Shown here in pieces: positions 28,338-37,285 of a DNA stretch of 64,000 nt. How positions within the stretch are numbered: position 1 is the stretch's first letter; each line of letters begins with the position of its first letter. The position numbers and the translations under genes are program-made. Under the pieces are notes generated by a model. It saw only the letters and a list, made by a program, of their open reading frames with translations. It was not told the DNA's origin and made no database searches. Source of the DNA: Neiella litorisoli (GTDB lineage Bacteria > Pseudomonadota > Gammaproteobacteria > Enterobacterales > Neiellaceae); contig NZ_JACXAF010000006.1 of the NCBI RefSeq assembly GCF_014773395.1, positions 62,001 to 126,000 on the forward strand, in the 5' to 3' direction.

Positions 28338-29603
28338 CTATGCCGCGCTGGCATTTAATTCTTGTGTATTGATTAGCTTTGCCTGCATTTGGCTATCACT
28401 GCGCCATTGAATGGCTTGGCTTCGAATTGCCTGGCGCAAGTTTTTGGCATAGCGTGAAAAGCTCGGCTGACCTACACGCCCATAACAAACATCAGAAAAG
28501 TCAGGATCTATCTGATAAAAACCTTGCTCGCCTGACAGGCCATCAAAAAAGCGCCATACCTTGTATTGAATTAGTTGGCTTATCACTTGCGACAACTCAG
28601 CATTTAATTCAGCCTCAGTCATACCATTTGGGAAAATAGCCATATTCAAACTACTGAGAATTTTCAAAACAAATGCCCCAAAGCTGCCGCAATAGAGTTC
28701 GTCACCATCATTATTCGCGACTAACACTTGAATGGCTGTTGGCTGCATTTCAGACTGTCCAGCCGGTAGCTCTAACAATAACGCTCCTGATGCTTCCATC
28801 TGCCAGACGTATTGCTCATAAACAATCAGGGTTAAAAGGTATGCCCAAGGATTAGCTACTACCCACTTCATTACCGCCAATTGCAGCTCTTTTTGTGGCA
28901 GTTGCTGCAAATTGCGTGGCAATGGCTGGTTAGCCATGCCATTTAGCACGTACTGAAATTCGCTGGCTTTTTGGTTAGTGCGTTGAATAAGACGGCCATG
29001 GCACCAATTAATATCGGGTCTTTGCCCAGTTTGTTCGATGGTATCAATACAAGGAAGTTCTTGTTGTTGCCAGCCCGATAGTTGGCTAGCAACAGCTAGT
29101 ACTCGTGCAAGGGTTGGTGTAACTTGATTTTGCTCAGCAGAGGCACCAAGCAAATTGCGCTCTAACTCAGCAAACGCAGTGGCTTTTAAGCTAGCATTTC
29201 CTTTATGACTAAATACCCATTCAGCGGCAGCATCGAGTTGGGTTACAAGATTAACTAACAACTGAGGATCTGATAACTGACTCGCTTCATTACATCGCCC
29301 CGCGATTAACTGACACCAAGCTTGTTGCAATGCTTGGCTTGCTAGCACCTCTTTGCTTCCTGTAACAAGTAATGCAGCAATTAACTCATCATCGCTTTGT
29401 AAACTAGTTCTCGCTTGCATTAAGCGCTGACTAGCAACCCAATGATTGGATTCACTATTGTCGCAACTTGCAGGATGCGCTAAGCCTTTTAGCAAACTCA
29501 CTAAAACGTGGTTATTACTCAGGCATGAGCCTTTCTCCAATAACTGGGTCAGTGGCTTAATTAAACCGAGTAAAGTAGTTAAGTTATTTTCCTCAGTTGC
29601 CAT
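28338..29603 (-). CDS. Defence-operon protein of unknown function (421 aa)
   Basis: A soluble, Gln/Leu/Ala-rich, mostly helical protein. Features are tandem-looking helices in residues 1-200 and a C-terminal segment with SGEQGFYQIDPDFSDVCYGRVGQPSFSRYAKNLRQ that might bind nucleic acid. No motif identifies a family. ATG 29603 lies after AAGGAGG; a GTG one codon earlier (29606) is also open. It sits between the second HsdS-like gene and the large ATPase, with gaps of about 10 and 22 bases. Confidence 0.75.
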   Translation of the reverse strand: MATEENNLTTLLGLIKPLTQLLEKGSCLSNNHVLVSLLKGLAHPASCDNSESNHWVASQRLMQARTSLQSDDELIAALLVTGSKEVLASQALQQAWCQLIAGRCNEASQLSDPQLLVNLVTQLDAAAEWVFSHKGNASLKATAFAELERNLLGASAEQNQVTPTLARVLAVASQLSGWQQQELPCIDTIEQTGQRPDINWCHGRLIQRTNQKASEFQYVLNGMANQPLPRNLQQLPQKELQLAVMKWVVANPWAYLLTLIVYEQYVWQMEASGALLLELPAGQSEMQPTAIQVLVANNDGDELYCGSFGAFVLKILSSLNMAIFPNGMTEAELNAELSQVISQLIQYKVWRFFDGLSGEQGFYQIDPDFSDVCYGRVGQPSFSRYAKNLRQAIRSQAIQWRSDSQMQAKLINTQELNASAA

Positions 29604-29612
29604 CACTCCTCC

Positions 29613-31160
29613 TTAAGCCTCGGCTTCCAAATAATCTTTACTTTGCTCTAGAAGATCGTAAAGCTTGTCGAGATCTTCAAATAATGGTTCAGCATCATTA
29701 TTGAACCCTGTCTCAGTGAGTTGGGCTAATAGTTCTTTATCTAAAGAATAGTCACCAGATTCAAGTGCACTCTGAACGATAACGAGCTTCTCTTCATCTA
29801 TAGTTCCTTGAATTAATGCCTCTACAAGAAGTTTTGCTGACAGTGTTAGTAAACGGGCATATTCTTTAGCATACCCAGCATTAATATATTGACTGTCGAC
29901 TTCTTCAGAAATTTCGGCTAACAAAGCTTCATCGAGAGGCAATGGGATCCTTATACGCGAAACATCCGATGGATGAATACCTGCCGATATACCTCTAACA
30001 ACAGCTTGCCATTGGGTATACCCTGCTTCAGTCATCAAGTATGAATGAACATATGACGTTGGAATTTTAGTACTACTAACCCTAACCACCAATACTTTTG
30101 CAGAAGGCAAAATATACTTATCACTATGGTTAAAAGTGACATCCTTGCCGATATAGTTTTTATCATGAGCAGCATTAGTTAGTACGATGTCTTTTTGTTT
30201 TAGACTTTTAACATTTTGATTATTTTCAACCCTGTTCATTGGTTGTTTGAAAAACAAACCAGAGCAGCTTCTTGAGGTGGCTTGAAGAACACCACATTCT
30301 TTTTCTGCAAGTGTTTTCCCAATATATATATCAGTGCATATGCTCCCCAGAGTTACAAACGGATTGTCCTTAAAATATTTTTCAATGTGGGGAGGATAAG
30401 AAGCTGGAGTTAATACTTCAAACAATTGTTGAGGGTTTAGGTTGTAACTGTTTTTCTTGTGAGCTTCATACGCACTTATCGGCCTATACATTTCTTTGAA
30501 TTTGAAGTCTAAAGAGGTTATCGAGGCTTGAGCCCAAGCTCTTAATTGCTCTGCATGACGAATTTTGTTACCAATATATTTTTGTACCGATAATATCGGT
30601 GTATACAGCGGTAAACTCTTTAAATGCTCATTGGAAAGGTTCAGTTGCCCTGTCGAGCCTGAAATTCCTGACTCCAAAAGTCGTTCACCTTGGTAGCTCT
30701 TTAAATAAGCACAAATATAATGCCCGTCAGCTTTACTAGGCCGAATAATAAAGAGGTGGTCATTTGTAAATGCAGGCTCATCATACGAGTACATTGATGC
30801 TCGACCGATAGTTCCGGAGCCCGATCTTGTTACTACGACATCACCATATTGCAATTCTTGATTTTTAACTTCTTCATAAGTACTTTCATCGATATAGTCA
30901 ACGTCATCGATAGAAACTATCATTTCCCTCGTATTTTTGGGCTTGATGCAAGTTAATCCAGCAGTAGCATATTTAGGCGATTTTCCTTGCCGAATAGCTC
31001 TATCACAAACATTTTGCATTGGTTCACTTACTAATGTCAGTATATGGTTCTTAACTTCAGTAATTTCGGGCCTATAGGTTTGTGCTGTTAAAAAATCTCC
31101 TAAATCCTGAGAAGATATTTTATTAATGTGAAAGCTTTCCCTAAGAGTATCAACAGACAT
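29613..31160 (-). CDS. Type I HsdS-like specificity subunit, second copy
   Basis: A protein of 515 residues with two target-recognition regions. The first has the HsdS signature VVVTRSGSGTIGRASMYSYD ... FTNDHLFIIRP (about 108-142) followed by LNLSNEHLKSLPLYTP and a helical spacer. A second recognition-like half spans about 245-440 (KDIVLTNAAHDKNYIG, HPSDVSRIRIPLP). The ATG overlaps the methyltransferase stop codon by one base, so it is translationally coupled to HsdM. It would direct the methyltransferase to a specific DNA sequence. Confidence 0.85.
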   Translation of the reverse strand: MSVDTLRESFHINKISSQDLGDFLTAQTYRPEITEVKNHILTLVSEPMQNVCDRAIRQGKSPKYATAGLTCIKPKNTREMIVSIDDVDYIDESTYEEVKNQELQYGDVVVTRSGSGTIGRASMYSYDEPAFTNDHLFIIRPSKADGHYICAYLKSYQGERLLESGISGSTGQLNLSNEHLKSLPLYTPILSVQKYIGNKIRHAEQLRAWAQASITSLDFKFKEMYRPISAYEAHKKNSYNLNPQQLFEVLTPASYPPHIEKYFKDNPFVTLGSICTDIYIGKTLAEKECGVLQATSRSCSGLFFKQPMNRVENNQNVKSLKQKDIVLTNAAHDKNYIGKDVTFNHSDKYILPSAKVLVVRVSSTKIPTSYVHSYLMTEAGYTQWQAVVRGISAGIHPSDVSRIRIPLPLDEALLAEISEEVDSQYINAGYAKEYARLLTLSAKLLVEALIQGTIDEEKLVIVQSALESGDYSLDKELLAQLTETGFNNDAEPLFEDLDKLYDLLEQSKDYLEAEA

Positions 31161-33304
31161 TATTCACCTCTTTTATATGCACCAACGATTTTGTCCAAGT
31201 CGTTGGAAACGCCGGCTGAATAATCTTCTACATTATTTTTCACGACATAACCTAATGTTTCAGCGACCGCCATAAATACATCGGTTTGTGGCTCTGGCAA
31301 AAACAATTCAGGGTCATCTTCACGAGCCTTACGCTTTTGCAGATATAAGATTGAGGTTTTTGCTCCCGTCCCAGAAAGCTTAAAAGTATCTGTAGGTAGT
31401 GAAACAACCGCTTTAACAATGGCTTTACCACCCACAAACTCGCCTGTTTGAGCGTCTTTTTTCCCCATGATGTATTCACGTACATAGCTATCGCCCGAGT
31501 TACATAAGATACCGTCAGGTAGCACGATCATTAATCGCCCTCCCGGTTTTAGGAGCTGTAAACAGCGATCTATAAATAGGACAGCAGGATCAATAGAGCC
31601 ACCTTTAACTTGGTTCCATTCACCTTTTTTATTGGGTTTACTGCCTAATGCCAAGCCAGAAGTAGTTGGGTAAAGCTCATATTTAGCTTTTTTACCAGTA
31701 GAGACGTTACGTAAATCAGTGCGGTAGCCTGGCCAGATAGGGTTACCATCATCGTCAGTGTGCAGTTCACCAACATCTTGCCATTCTTTTTTCAGATGGT
31801 CGTAATAAGCGTTATAAGAAACGGTTTTTAACTCAGCATCACGGAAACCACCAAGGGTTTGCTCCATCATCGCTTCATACTGGGCTTTGGACTCTTTGCC
31901 TCGTTTATCGTTTTTGAACTTAGGCGTACCAAATGGCGGGTTAGTACAAATCAAATTGAAGCTATTTGGTTTAAGTGATGGTGACGTTAGCGAGTTATCG
32001 GTATAGAAAATCTGCGCTTTTGGCGCACCTTGTAATGCCATATTCACACGAGCCAGCATTACCATTCGCGGTGCTGCGTCTGCCCCAACAAAGGCTTGGT
32101 CACGTAGTAACTGTTTTAAGTCTGCTTTTTCGGTTTCACCCAGCGCAAGCTCGGTATCGACCAATGCATCCATTCGGCTAAGCGCTACTGAACCAAAGCC
32201 AAATGAACCACAAGTTGGATCGCAGAAGCGGAATAAACCAGCTGTGATCTCTTCTACCGTTTTTGCATCTTTTAATATGTCTTCAAACACCATTTCCAGC
32301 ATGGCTTGTTTTACGGGGTTTGGCGTTAAGTAAACGCCCAAGCCACCTTTTGATTCAAAGTTGGCACGTAAGAAAACATCGAATACCCGGCCCAACATAT
32401 CACCAGCTACGTCGGCTAATGTGCCTTTATCTTCAAATACTTTACCGGGAACAATTTTGCCTTCGTTGTTTTTAACAGGCCCTAAGTCTTGAATAGCCTC
32501 TAATAAGGTACGGTAATTTTCCGGTTGCTCTAATCTTAAGTGAGTTTTGTCATCAAAAATTTGTACTTTAGCGCCGCTATCAGTAACGATGATGTAATCT
32601 TCATGCTTCTTAAATTCATCAAATGCTGCTTGAATTTGTTCTACCGCTTTTGTGCCATGCTCTTTGACATAATTGTGGTCAAACACCTCGCGGAACTTTA
32701 GCTTTTCACCCTTAAAGTCAAAGGTTAAATCAGCGTCGTGGTGAACACGGAAGGTTTCTAGAAACAAAATTTTGGCGACTTCTTCGATGATATCGTTTTT
32801 ATCAGAAACGCGATCTTTAACCGTTTGATAAACTTGCTCATGAAAAGCATCTAGCTTGTGCATCAAACGAGTTTGAACTTGCTTAGACCAGCGCAGATTC
32901 GCGTATTCTTTCAAGCGCTTATATTCGCTAATTAAGTTAACACTTGGGATTTCATCGACAGAGTGGGTACCGTCGGTACCATCTAAGCCGAATAATGCGT
33001 AACAACGCGCGTTTTCTGGGTCGGTTAGGCAAGCAAAAACTGGCCAATCACCTTCAACTTCTGTAAGAAGTTCATAGGCGAGTTCATCTAGTTTATCTTC
33101 ATTAGAGTACTCCCAATGACCTTGCTCTAGGTTAATAGCCAAAATACTCGGCGTTTGGTTACCTTCTACAATGCCCCAAATAAGTCCAGCATCAACAAAC
33201 TCATGCTCACTATTTAGTGGCTTAAACTCGCTAAAACCTTGCTCTTGATATTGTTTTACCAGGCTTTCTAAACTGCCTTGTGGTTTAGTTGTTGCGTCTG
33301 ACAT
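31160..33304 (-). CDS. Type I-like N6-adenine DNA methyltransferase (HsdM-like)
   Basis: A methyltransferase of 714 residues with AdoMet motif I FCDPTCGSFGFG at about 360-371 and catalytic motif IV NPPFGTPK at about 455-462, as in gamma-class adenine methylases. It is longer than a typical HsdM (about 500-540) because of an extra N-terminal domain of about 150 residues. AGGAG lies upstream of the ATG. It is flanked by HsdS-like genes but no HsdR. In a MADS-like system it would mark self DNA. Confidence 0.9.
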   Translation of the reverse strand: MSDATTKPQGSLESLVKQYQEQGFSEFKPLNSEHEFVDAGLIWGIVEGNQTPSILAINLEQGHWEYSNEDKLDELAYELLTEVEGDWPVFACLTDPENARCYALFGLDGTDGTHSVDEIPSVNLISEYKRLKEYANLRWSKQVQTRLMHKLDAFHEQVYQTVKDRVSDKNDIIEEVAKILFLETFRVHHDADLTFDFKGEKLKFREVFDHNYVKEHGTKAVEQIQAAFDEFKKHEDYIIVTDSGAKVQIFDDKTHLRLEQPENYRTLLEAIQDLGPVKNNEGKIVPGKVFEDKGTLADVAGDMLGRVFDVFLRANFESKGGLGVYLTPNPVKQAMLEMVFEDILKDAKTVEEITAGLFRFCDPTCGSFGFGSVALSRMDALVDTELALGETEKADLKQLLRDQAFVGADAAPRMVMLARVNMALQGAPKAQIFYTDNSLTSPSLKPNSFNLICTNPPFGTPKFKNDKRGKESKAQYEAMMEQTLGGFRDAELKTVSYNAYYDHLKKEWQDVGELHTDDDGNPIWPGYRTDLRNVSTGKKAKYELYPTTSGLALGSKPNKKGEWNQVKGGSIDPAVLFIDRCLQLLKPGGRLMIVLPDGILCNSGDSYVREYIMGKKDAQTGEFVGGKAIVKAVVSLPTDTFKLSGTGAKTSILYLQKRKAREDDPELFLPEPQTDVFMAVAETLGYVVKNNVEDYSAGVSNDLDKIVGAYKRGE

Positions 33305-33380
33305 TTATAACTCCTGATAAATCTTTAATTCTGTAAAACGTTTAAAATTCATTCTTCTTTGTTTCTAGTAATGACTGCTG

Positions 33381-33779
33381 TTAATTCTTTTCTTTTACCA
33401 TTGGCCCCATCATGACCAAGCCTTCGTGTTTATTAATGGCTTCTTTTAGCATGGGTTCTGTTGCCATTAAGCTTGCAGGTAATTTATTTTTTAATTGAGC
33501 AATCGGTAGCGGTTTTCCATGCGATTGCACAACCTGGTAAATCTCTTCACTTAGATCTGGTGCTTGCTTACTCGCACTATCTTCAAGGGAAAAATAAGTA
33601 TTTTGACTATCTTCACTGACTAAAATGCCTTTTTGACAAGCCAACCAGAGCTTTAACTGCGCTTGTTGCCAGCCTAATGATTGCCATACTGAAGGATGAG
33701 ATAGCCAAATATCGTTTAGTGACTGTTGATCACTACCTAAGCTATCTTTCACTCGTAACAAGGCTTGTACTTCACTCAT
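33381..33779 (-). CDS. Small defence-operon protein with winged-helix-like tail
   Basis: A soluble protein of 132 residues. An N-terminal helical part (VWQSLGWQQAQLKLWLACQKG) is followed by a segment from about 75 to 130 (PDLSEEIYQVVQSHGKPLPI ... LKEAINKHEGLVMMGPMV) that resembles a winged helix. No family is recognised. It overlaps the first HsdS-like gene by 8 bases, with GGAGGG before its ATG. Confidence 0.7.
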   Translation of the reverse strand: MSEVQALLRVKDSLGSDQQSLNDIWLSHPSVWQSLGWQQAQLKLWLACQKGILVSEDSQNTYFSLEDSASKQAPDLSEEIYQVVQSHGKPLPIAQLKNKLPASLMATEPMLKEAINKHEGLVMMGPMVKEKN

Positions 33780-35295
33780 GTAAACGCCCTCCTTGGTTTT
33801 CCAAATCTTCTGTGTTTTCTATATCAGGATGAACGCTACGATAAACTCGATGCATTTCTTTATATAGACTTTTAAGTTCGGCTGTAGCCTTTACTTTGGC
33901 TTGTTGAAGCACAACAAGTTGCTGGTGCCATTTGTTAGCTGTGTCTCTCTCAATTTCTGGCATTACTATTTTATTCAGCATACTAGGTTGAATAAAACGT
34001 TGTATTGATCCGGTTGCTAACCAAGCTACCTGCTTTTTAATAAGTGGCGTTTCCATCAATAGCGCGTAAGCCCCAGGTGAATGATGAAACTTAACTACTG
34101 CAAGTTGCTCACTAATTTGCAGTTGAGCATTTGTTACGTTTAATACCGCAGCAACTTTAGGATCTTGAGCAAAGGTAGATACTAAAACATCGTTATTTTG
34201 CAGTAATCTCTTATGAGTACGCCAACCAGCTTCGTTACTTGATTCAGTTGGTAATTCAACCGACTGTTGACCATCTAAGTGACTAATTTTAACCACGGGG
34301 TAAGTTTGCGTTTGGTCATACCCACTTGATTTAGGGTTAAGTTCTGCAAGTTCACTCAGCGTTTTAAAGCCTTGTTTCTGTGTTAGCTCACGCGCTAATT
34401 GCGCCTGCTCAGCTGCATCGAATAGCAGTTGTTCTGAGATATCCCGAGCTCGAAAGAACTTTGCAGTTACGCCTTGTTTTTGCGCCTTATCTGGCTCATT
34501 CAGATATTGATGTTCTTCGTCTAATGCATGAGAGACATAGCTATTAACTGTTTGGCGTAAATTAAATAGCGCTTCCTCAGCTTGCAATATTGCTTGGTAA
34601 CGCCTGCTGAATTGTTTAGCTAAAGGCAAGAACGCATCAGGACATTCACTAACCGGAGTTTGCTCTAACTGCTTTAAACCCACACGAATTAGAGAGCTTA
34701 TACCAACTTGCTGGGCCAAAAAGTCTTTATAGATTGGTTGGTTAAGGCAGTATGTGAGCCATATAGCTTGGGCACTATCTAAACCACGGATAATGGCCAA
34801 ATTGGCATCTATTGGATGAGCACGATGCGACTGCGAAACATAAGCCGCAGATACACTACCTACACGACGGATCAAAATGTCATTAGGTGCAATACAATAA
34901 GGCTCTTGCTCTATGGCAGGTTGAGCCATCAACTGAGGTTCCAATGCAATCTGCATTGGTTCAATGTGTCGCATTCGATAAAAAAGCTGATTATCGATAG
35001 CAGATCTAAACTGCTCAGCTTTTTCCTTTTCGGCTTTCGTAGCTTTAACTGCTTCAAAATTACCAGTTAGAGGGTTTTGCTCGCTGAGATCTTTTAACTC
35101 AACATGCTTCAAGTACCAATCTGACTCGGGGTTATCACTAAACCGCCAACCATCTAGCACTTCACAAGATAGCTCGGCTAATTTTGGCCAATCAGCCCCT
35201 AGTTTGGGAAGCACAGCAGCAGGCGAAAAGTGGTACATAGGCCGCCAATCACCTGCTCTTTCTAACTCTGTATATGGAATTAATGCTGCTTTCAC
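33772..35295 (-). CDS. Type I HsdS-like specificity subunit, first gene of the defence operon
   Basis: A protein of 507 residues with HsdS-like architecture: two recognition halves separated by helical spacers. It contains IAPNDILIRRVGSVSAAYVSQ (about 138-158) and LLQNNDVLVSTFAQDPKVAAVL (about 354-375), which are the typical D-hydrophobic-(S/T)-x10 recognition blocks, and ends in a long charged helix. The start is GTG with GAGGATAG 8 bases upstream. It is probably distinct in specificity from the second copy, since I see no close identity between them. It opens the leftward operon. Confidence 0.8.
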   Translation of the reverse strand: MKAALIPYTELERAGDWRPMYHFSPAAVLPKLGADWPKLAELSCEVLDGWRFSDNPESDWYLKHVELKDLSEQNPLTGNFEAVKATKAEKEKAEQFRSAIDNQLFYRMRHIEPMQIALEPQLMAQPAIEQEPYCIAPNDILIRRVGSVSAAYVSQSHRAHPIDANLAIIRGLDSAQAIWLTYCLNQPIYKDFLAQQVGISSLIRVGLKQLEQTPVSECPDAFLPLAKQFSRRYQAILQAEEALFNLRQTVNSYVSHALDEEHQYLNEPDKAQKQGVTAKFFRARDISEQLLFDAAEQAQLARELTQKQGFKTLSELAELNPKSSGYDQTQTYPVVKISHLDGQQSVELPTESSNEAGWRTHKRLLQNNDVLVSTFAQDPKVAAVLNVTNAQLQISEQLAVVKFHHSPGAYALLMETPLIKKQVAWLATGSIQRFIQPSMLNKIVMPEIERDTANKWHQQLVVLQQAKVKATAELKSLYKEMHRVYRSVHPDIENTEDLENQGGRLHE

Positions 35296-35517
35296 GTAGC
35301 TATCCTCAATTTAACTTGCTTAAACAATAATCGACAAAACCAAAACAGTCAAATAAGTTTGTCGTTTGCGAGTCTGTACGCGTAAATTAAGCACTTTATT
35401 GAAAAGGTCTTGATCTTTTAATGAACGATCCCATAGTATAAAAAACACCGAAAGGAATATATTGTGTTTTGCGAGTATAGATGCCATTAAGCATATTTGT
35501 TTAAAGGAGGATGATAT
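35296..35517. promoter_or_regulatory. Divergent promoter region between the defence operon and the MBL cassette
   Basis: 222 bases separate the two divergent units. A plausible rightward promoter is TTGATC at 35410-35415 and TAGTAT at 35434-35439 with 18-base spacing. The 9-mer TTTGCGAGT occurs at 35365 and again at 35468 in the same orientation, and could be a shared operator. AAAGGAGG lies just before the rightward gene. Confidence 0.4.
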
Positions 35518-36624
35518 ATGGCTTATGAGATTGATTTTATTGGCGTTGGAAAGGATTCAAGTAAAAGTGGTGATGCAATTGCCATTAGATACGGCAATCT
35601 GACTGGCTCACGAAGTGAGTTCAAAGTAGTTGTAATTGATGGCGGCTTTAAAGCGTCTGGAACTGATCTAGTCGAGCATATCAAACAACACTATGGGACT
35701 GAAAAAGTTGATTTAGTTATATCAACCCATCCGGATCAAGACCACATAAACGGTTTAAGCGTTGTGCTAGATGAACTAGAAGTAACCGAGCTTTGGATTC
35801 ATAAAGCGTGGGATCACAATGAAGGGTTGGCAGATAAATTTCACGATGGTCGAATTACTGACAGTAGTATTGGCGAGAAGCTAAGAGACAACTTGCAGGC
35901 AGCTCACGACTTAGTAGAACAAGCTAAAAAACTGGGGATTACAGTAAATGAACCGTTCACCAACCTAACTTTCGACGGTGCTACTGTAAAAGTGTTAGGG
36001 CCGACTCAGGATTATTTTGAATCTTTAATCCCTGATTTTGACGGCATGCCGAAAAAGGCTGAAGAAGAAAAAGACATTGTTGATGAGGCTATTGATGGCC
36101 TCGCTGCTTTAGCGAAAAGTGCTTGGAAAGCTATTACTGCATTTTGGGGCGATGATGACTTGCCAACCGAAGATAAAACGTCCGCTAAGAATAATAGTAG
36201 TGTTATTACGCAGATAATTACTGATGACCGCCGCCTAATGTTTACTGGAGATGCGGGTATAACAGCTTTGGAGCAAGCTGCCGACCAATTAGACGGTTGT
36301 ATAAATCCAGCGGAACTAAGGTTTATGCAGGTACCACATCATGGTAGCCGAAGGAATATCAGTTCAAATGTGCTCGATAGGATTATTGGTGAACCTGTCA
36401 GTAATGGGGAAACAAAGAACATCGTAGCTTATGCGTCAACGGCAAGAGATGGTGAGCCAAAGCACCCTCGTAAAGCAGTTATGAATGCATTCACTCATCG
36501 AGGTGTCAAAACTGTAGCTACGAGAGGTAGGGGCATCTGCTCGAGTTACAACGCGCCAGATAGAGAAGGTTGGTCAAGTGTTAAGGCTGAACCATACCAC
36601 TATGAATACCAGGAGGAGGCTTAA
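35518..36624 (+). CDS. ComEC/Rec2-like metallo-beta-lactamase-fold hydrolase
   Basis: A soluble protein of 368 residues with the MBL metal motifs STHPDQDHINGL (about 79-90), MFTGDAG (about 240-246) and VPHHGSRRN (about 273-281). This DQDH/HHGS pattern is that of ComEC/Rec2-type MBL enzymes acting on nucleic acids or nucleotides. An insertion rich in E/K and W (about 180-225) interrupts the domain. A strong AAAGGAGG precedes the ATG. It is followed at 2 bases by a membrane protein, forming a three-gene cassette. Confidence 0.82.
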   Translation: MAYEIDFIGVGKDSSKSGDAIAIRYGNLTGSRSEFKVVVIDGGFKASGTDLVEHIKQHYGTEKVDLVISTHPDQDHINGLSVVLDELEVTELWIHKAWDHNEGLADKFHDGRITDSSIGEKLRDNLQAAHDLVEQAKKLGITVNEPFTNLTFDGATVKVLGPTQDYFESLIPDFDGMPKKAEEEKDIVDEAIDGLAALAKSAWKAITAFWGDDDLPTEDKTSAKNNSSVITQIITDDRRLMFTGDAGITALEQAADQLDGCINPAELRFMQVPHHGSRRNISSNVLDRIIGEPVSNGETKNIVAYASTARDGEPKHPRKAVMNAFTHRGVKTVATRGRGICSSYNAPDREGWSSVKAEPYHYEYQEEA

Positions 36625-36626
36625 TC

Positions 36627-37259
36627 ATGGCTGAAAAAAACTTAAAAGATAGTAATAAGGCTAATTTAGCAGGAATCTTGGTTGGCACTATTGTTGTAAT
36701 GGCTTTAATCCAAGTTGGCCTTAAAGAAGTGAATGATGCCTATTCTGCTATAAAGGACCTTGGCCTGGTAGCTGGATTAACCATTGTTGCGAACATATTA
36801 GCTAGCCTGTTACCAGCTGACTTTAAGCATAAACTAGTATTTCTTCGCTTTTCGGACGTTTTACCGGGTCACAGAAGCAAGGAGCTTTGCCTAGCAGACC
36901 CAAGATTAGACGATGAAGCTTTGACTAAACAATGGCCTGAGCTATTTAGTGAAGACATGCCACCAAGTAAGCAGAACTCTTTTTGGTACGGAAAAATATA
37001 TTCACCGGTAAAAGATACGAATGAAGTGAAGCAAGCTCATAAGTCATTCCTTTTATACAGAGATGCGTTGTCCGGCATATTTCTATTGCTGCTTAGCGTA
37101 GTTGCCTGGCAACTAACAGCACCAGATCTACCGATTGAAGGGCCATCGCCTTGGATCTACTTATTCTTATTATTTACATCATTTTTAGTGATGTTCTCAG
37201 CTCAAAATGCTGGTAAGCGCATGGTAGTAAATGCCGCAGCAAAAGCAATTAATTCATAA
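36627..37259 (+). CDS. Membrane protein of MBL-linked cassette, family unknown
   Basis: A protein of 210 residues. Hydrophobic helices at about 14-33 and 40-62, a soluble middle (about 65-148) with the conserved-looking segments RFSDVLPGHRSKELCLADPR and PSKQNSFWYGKIYSP, then two helices (about 150-170 and 178-198). The P-x-x-QN-x-x-WY pattern is one I have seen in uncharacterised membrane proteins but cannot name. Its ribosome binding site lies inside the end of the MBL gene, so the two are coupled. Confidence 0.75.
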   Translation: MAEKNLKDSNKANLAGILVGTIVVMALIQVGLKEVNDAYSAIKDLGLVAGLTIVANILASLLPADFKHKLVFLRFSDVLPGHRSKELCLADPRLDDEALTKQWPELFSEDMPPSKQNSFWYGKIYSPVKDTNEVKQAHKSFLLYRDALSGIFLLLLSVVAWQLTAPDLPIEGPSPWIYLFLLFTSFLVMFSAQNAGKRMVVNAAAKAINS

Positions 37260-37285
37260 CCATAAGTTCCGAAGGAGGAATAAAT

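Noticed and set aside
18301-35295. Classical type I restriction-modification or BREX system
   Set aside because: There is no HsdR, PglZ or BrxL-like gene, while kinase, HerA and NurA-like genes are present.
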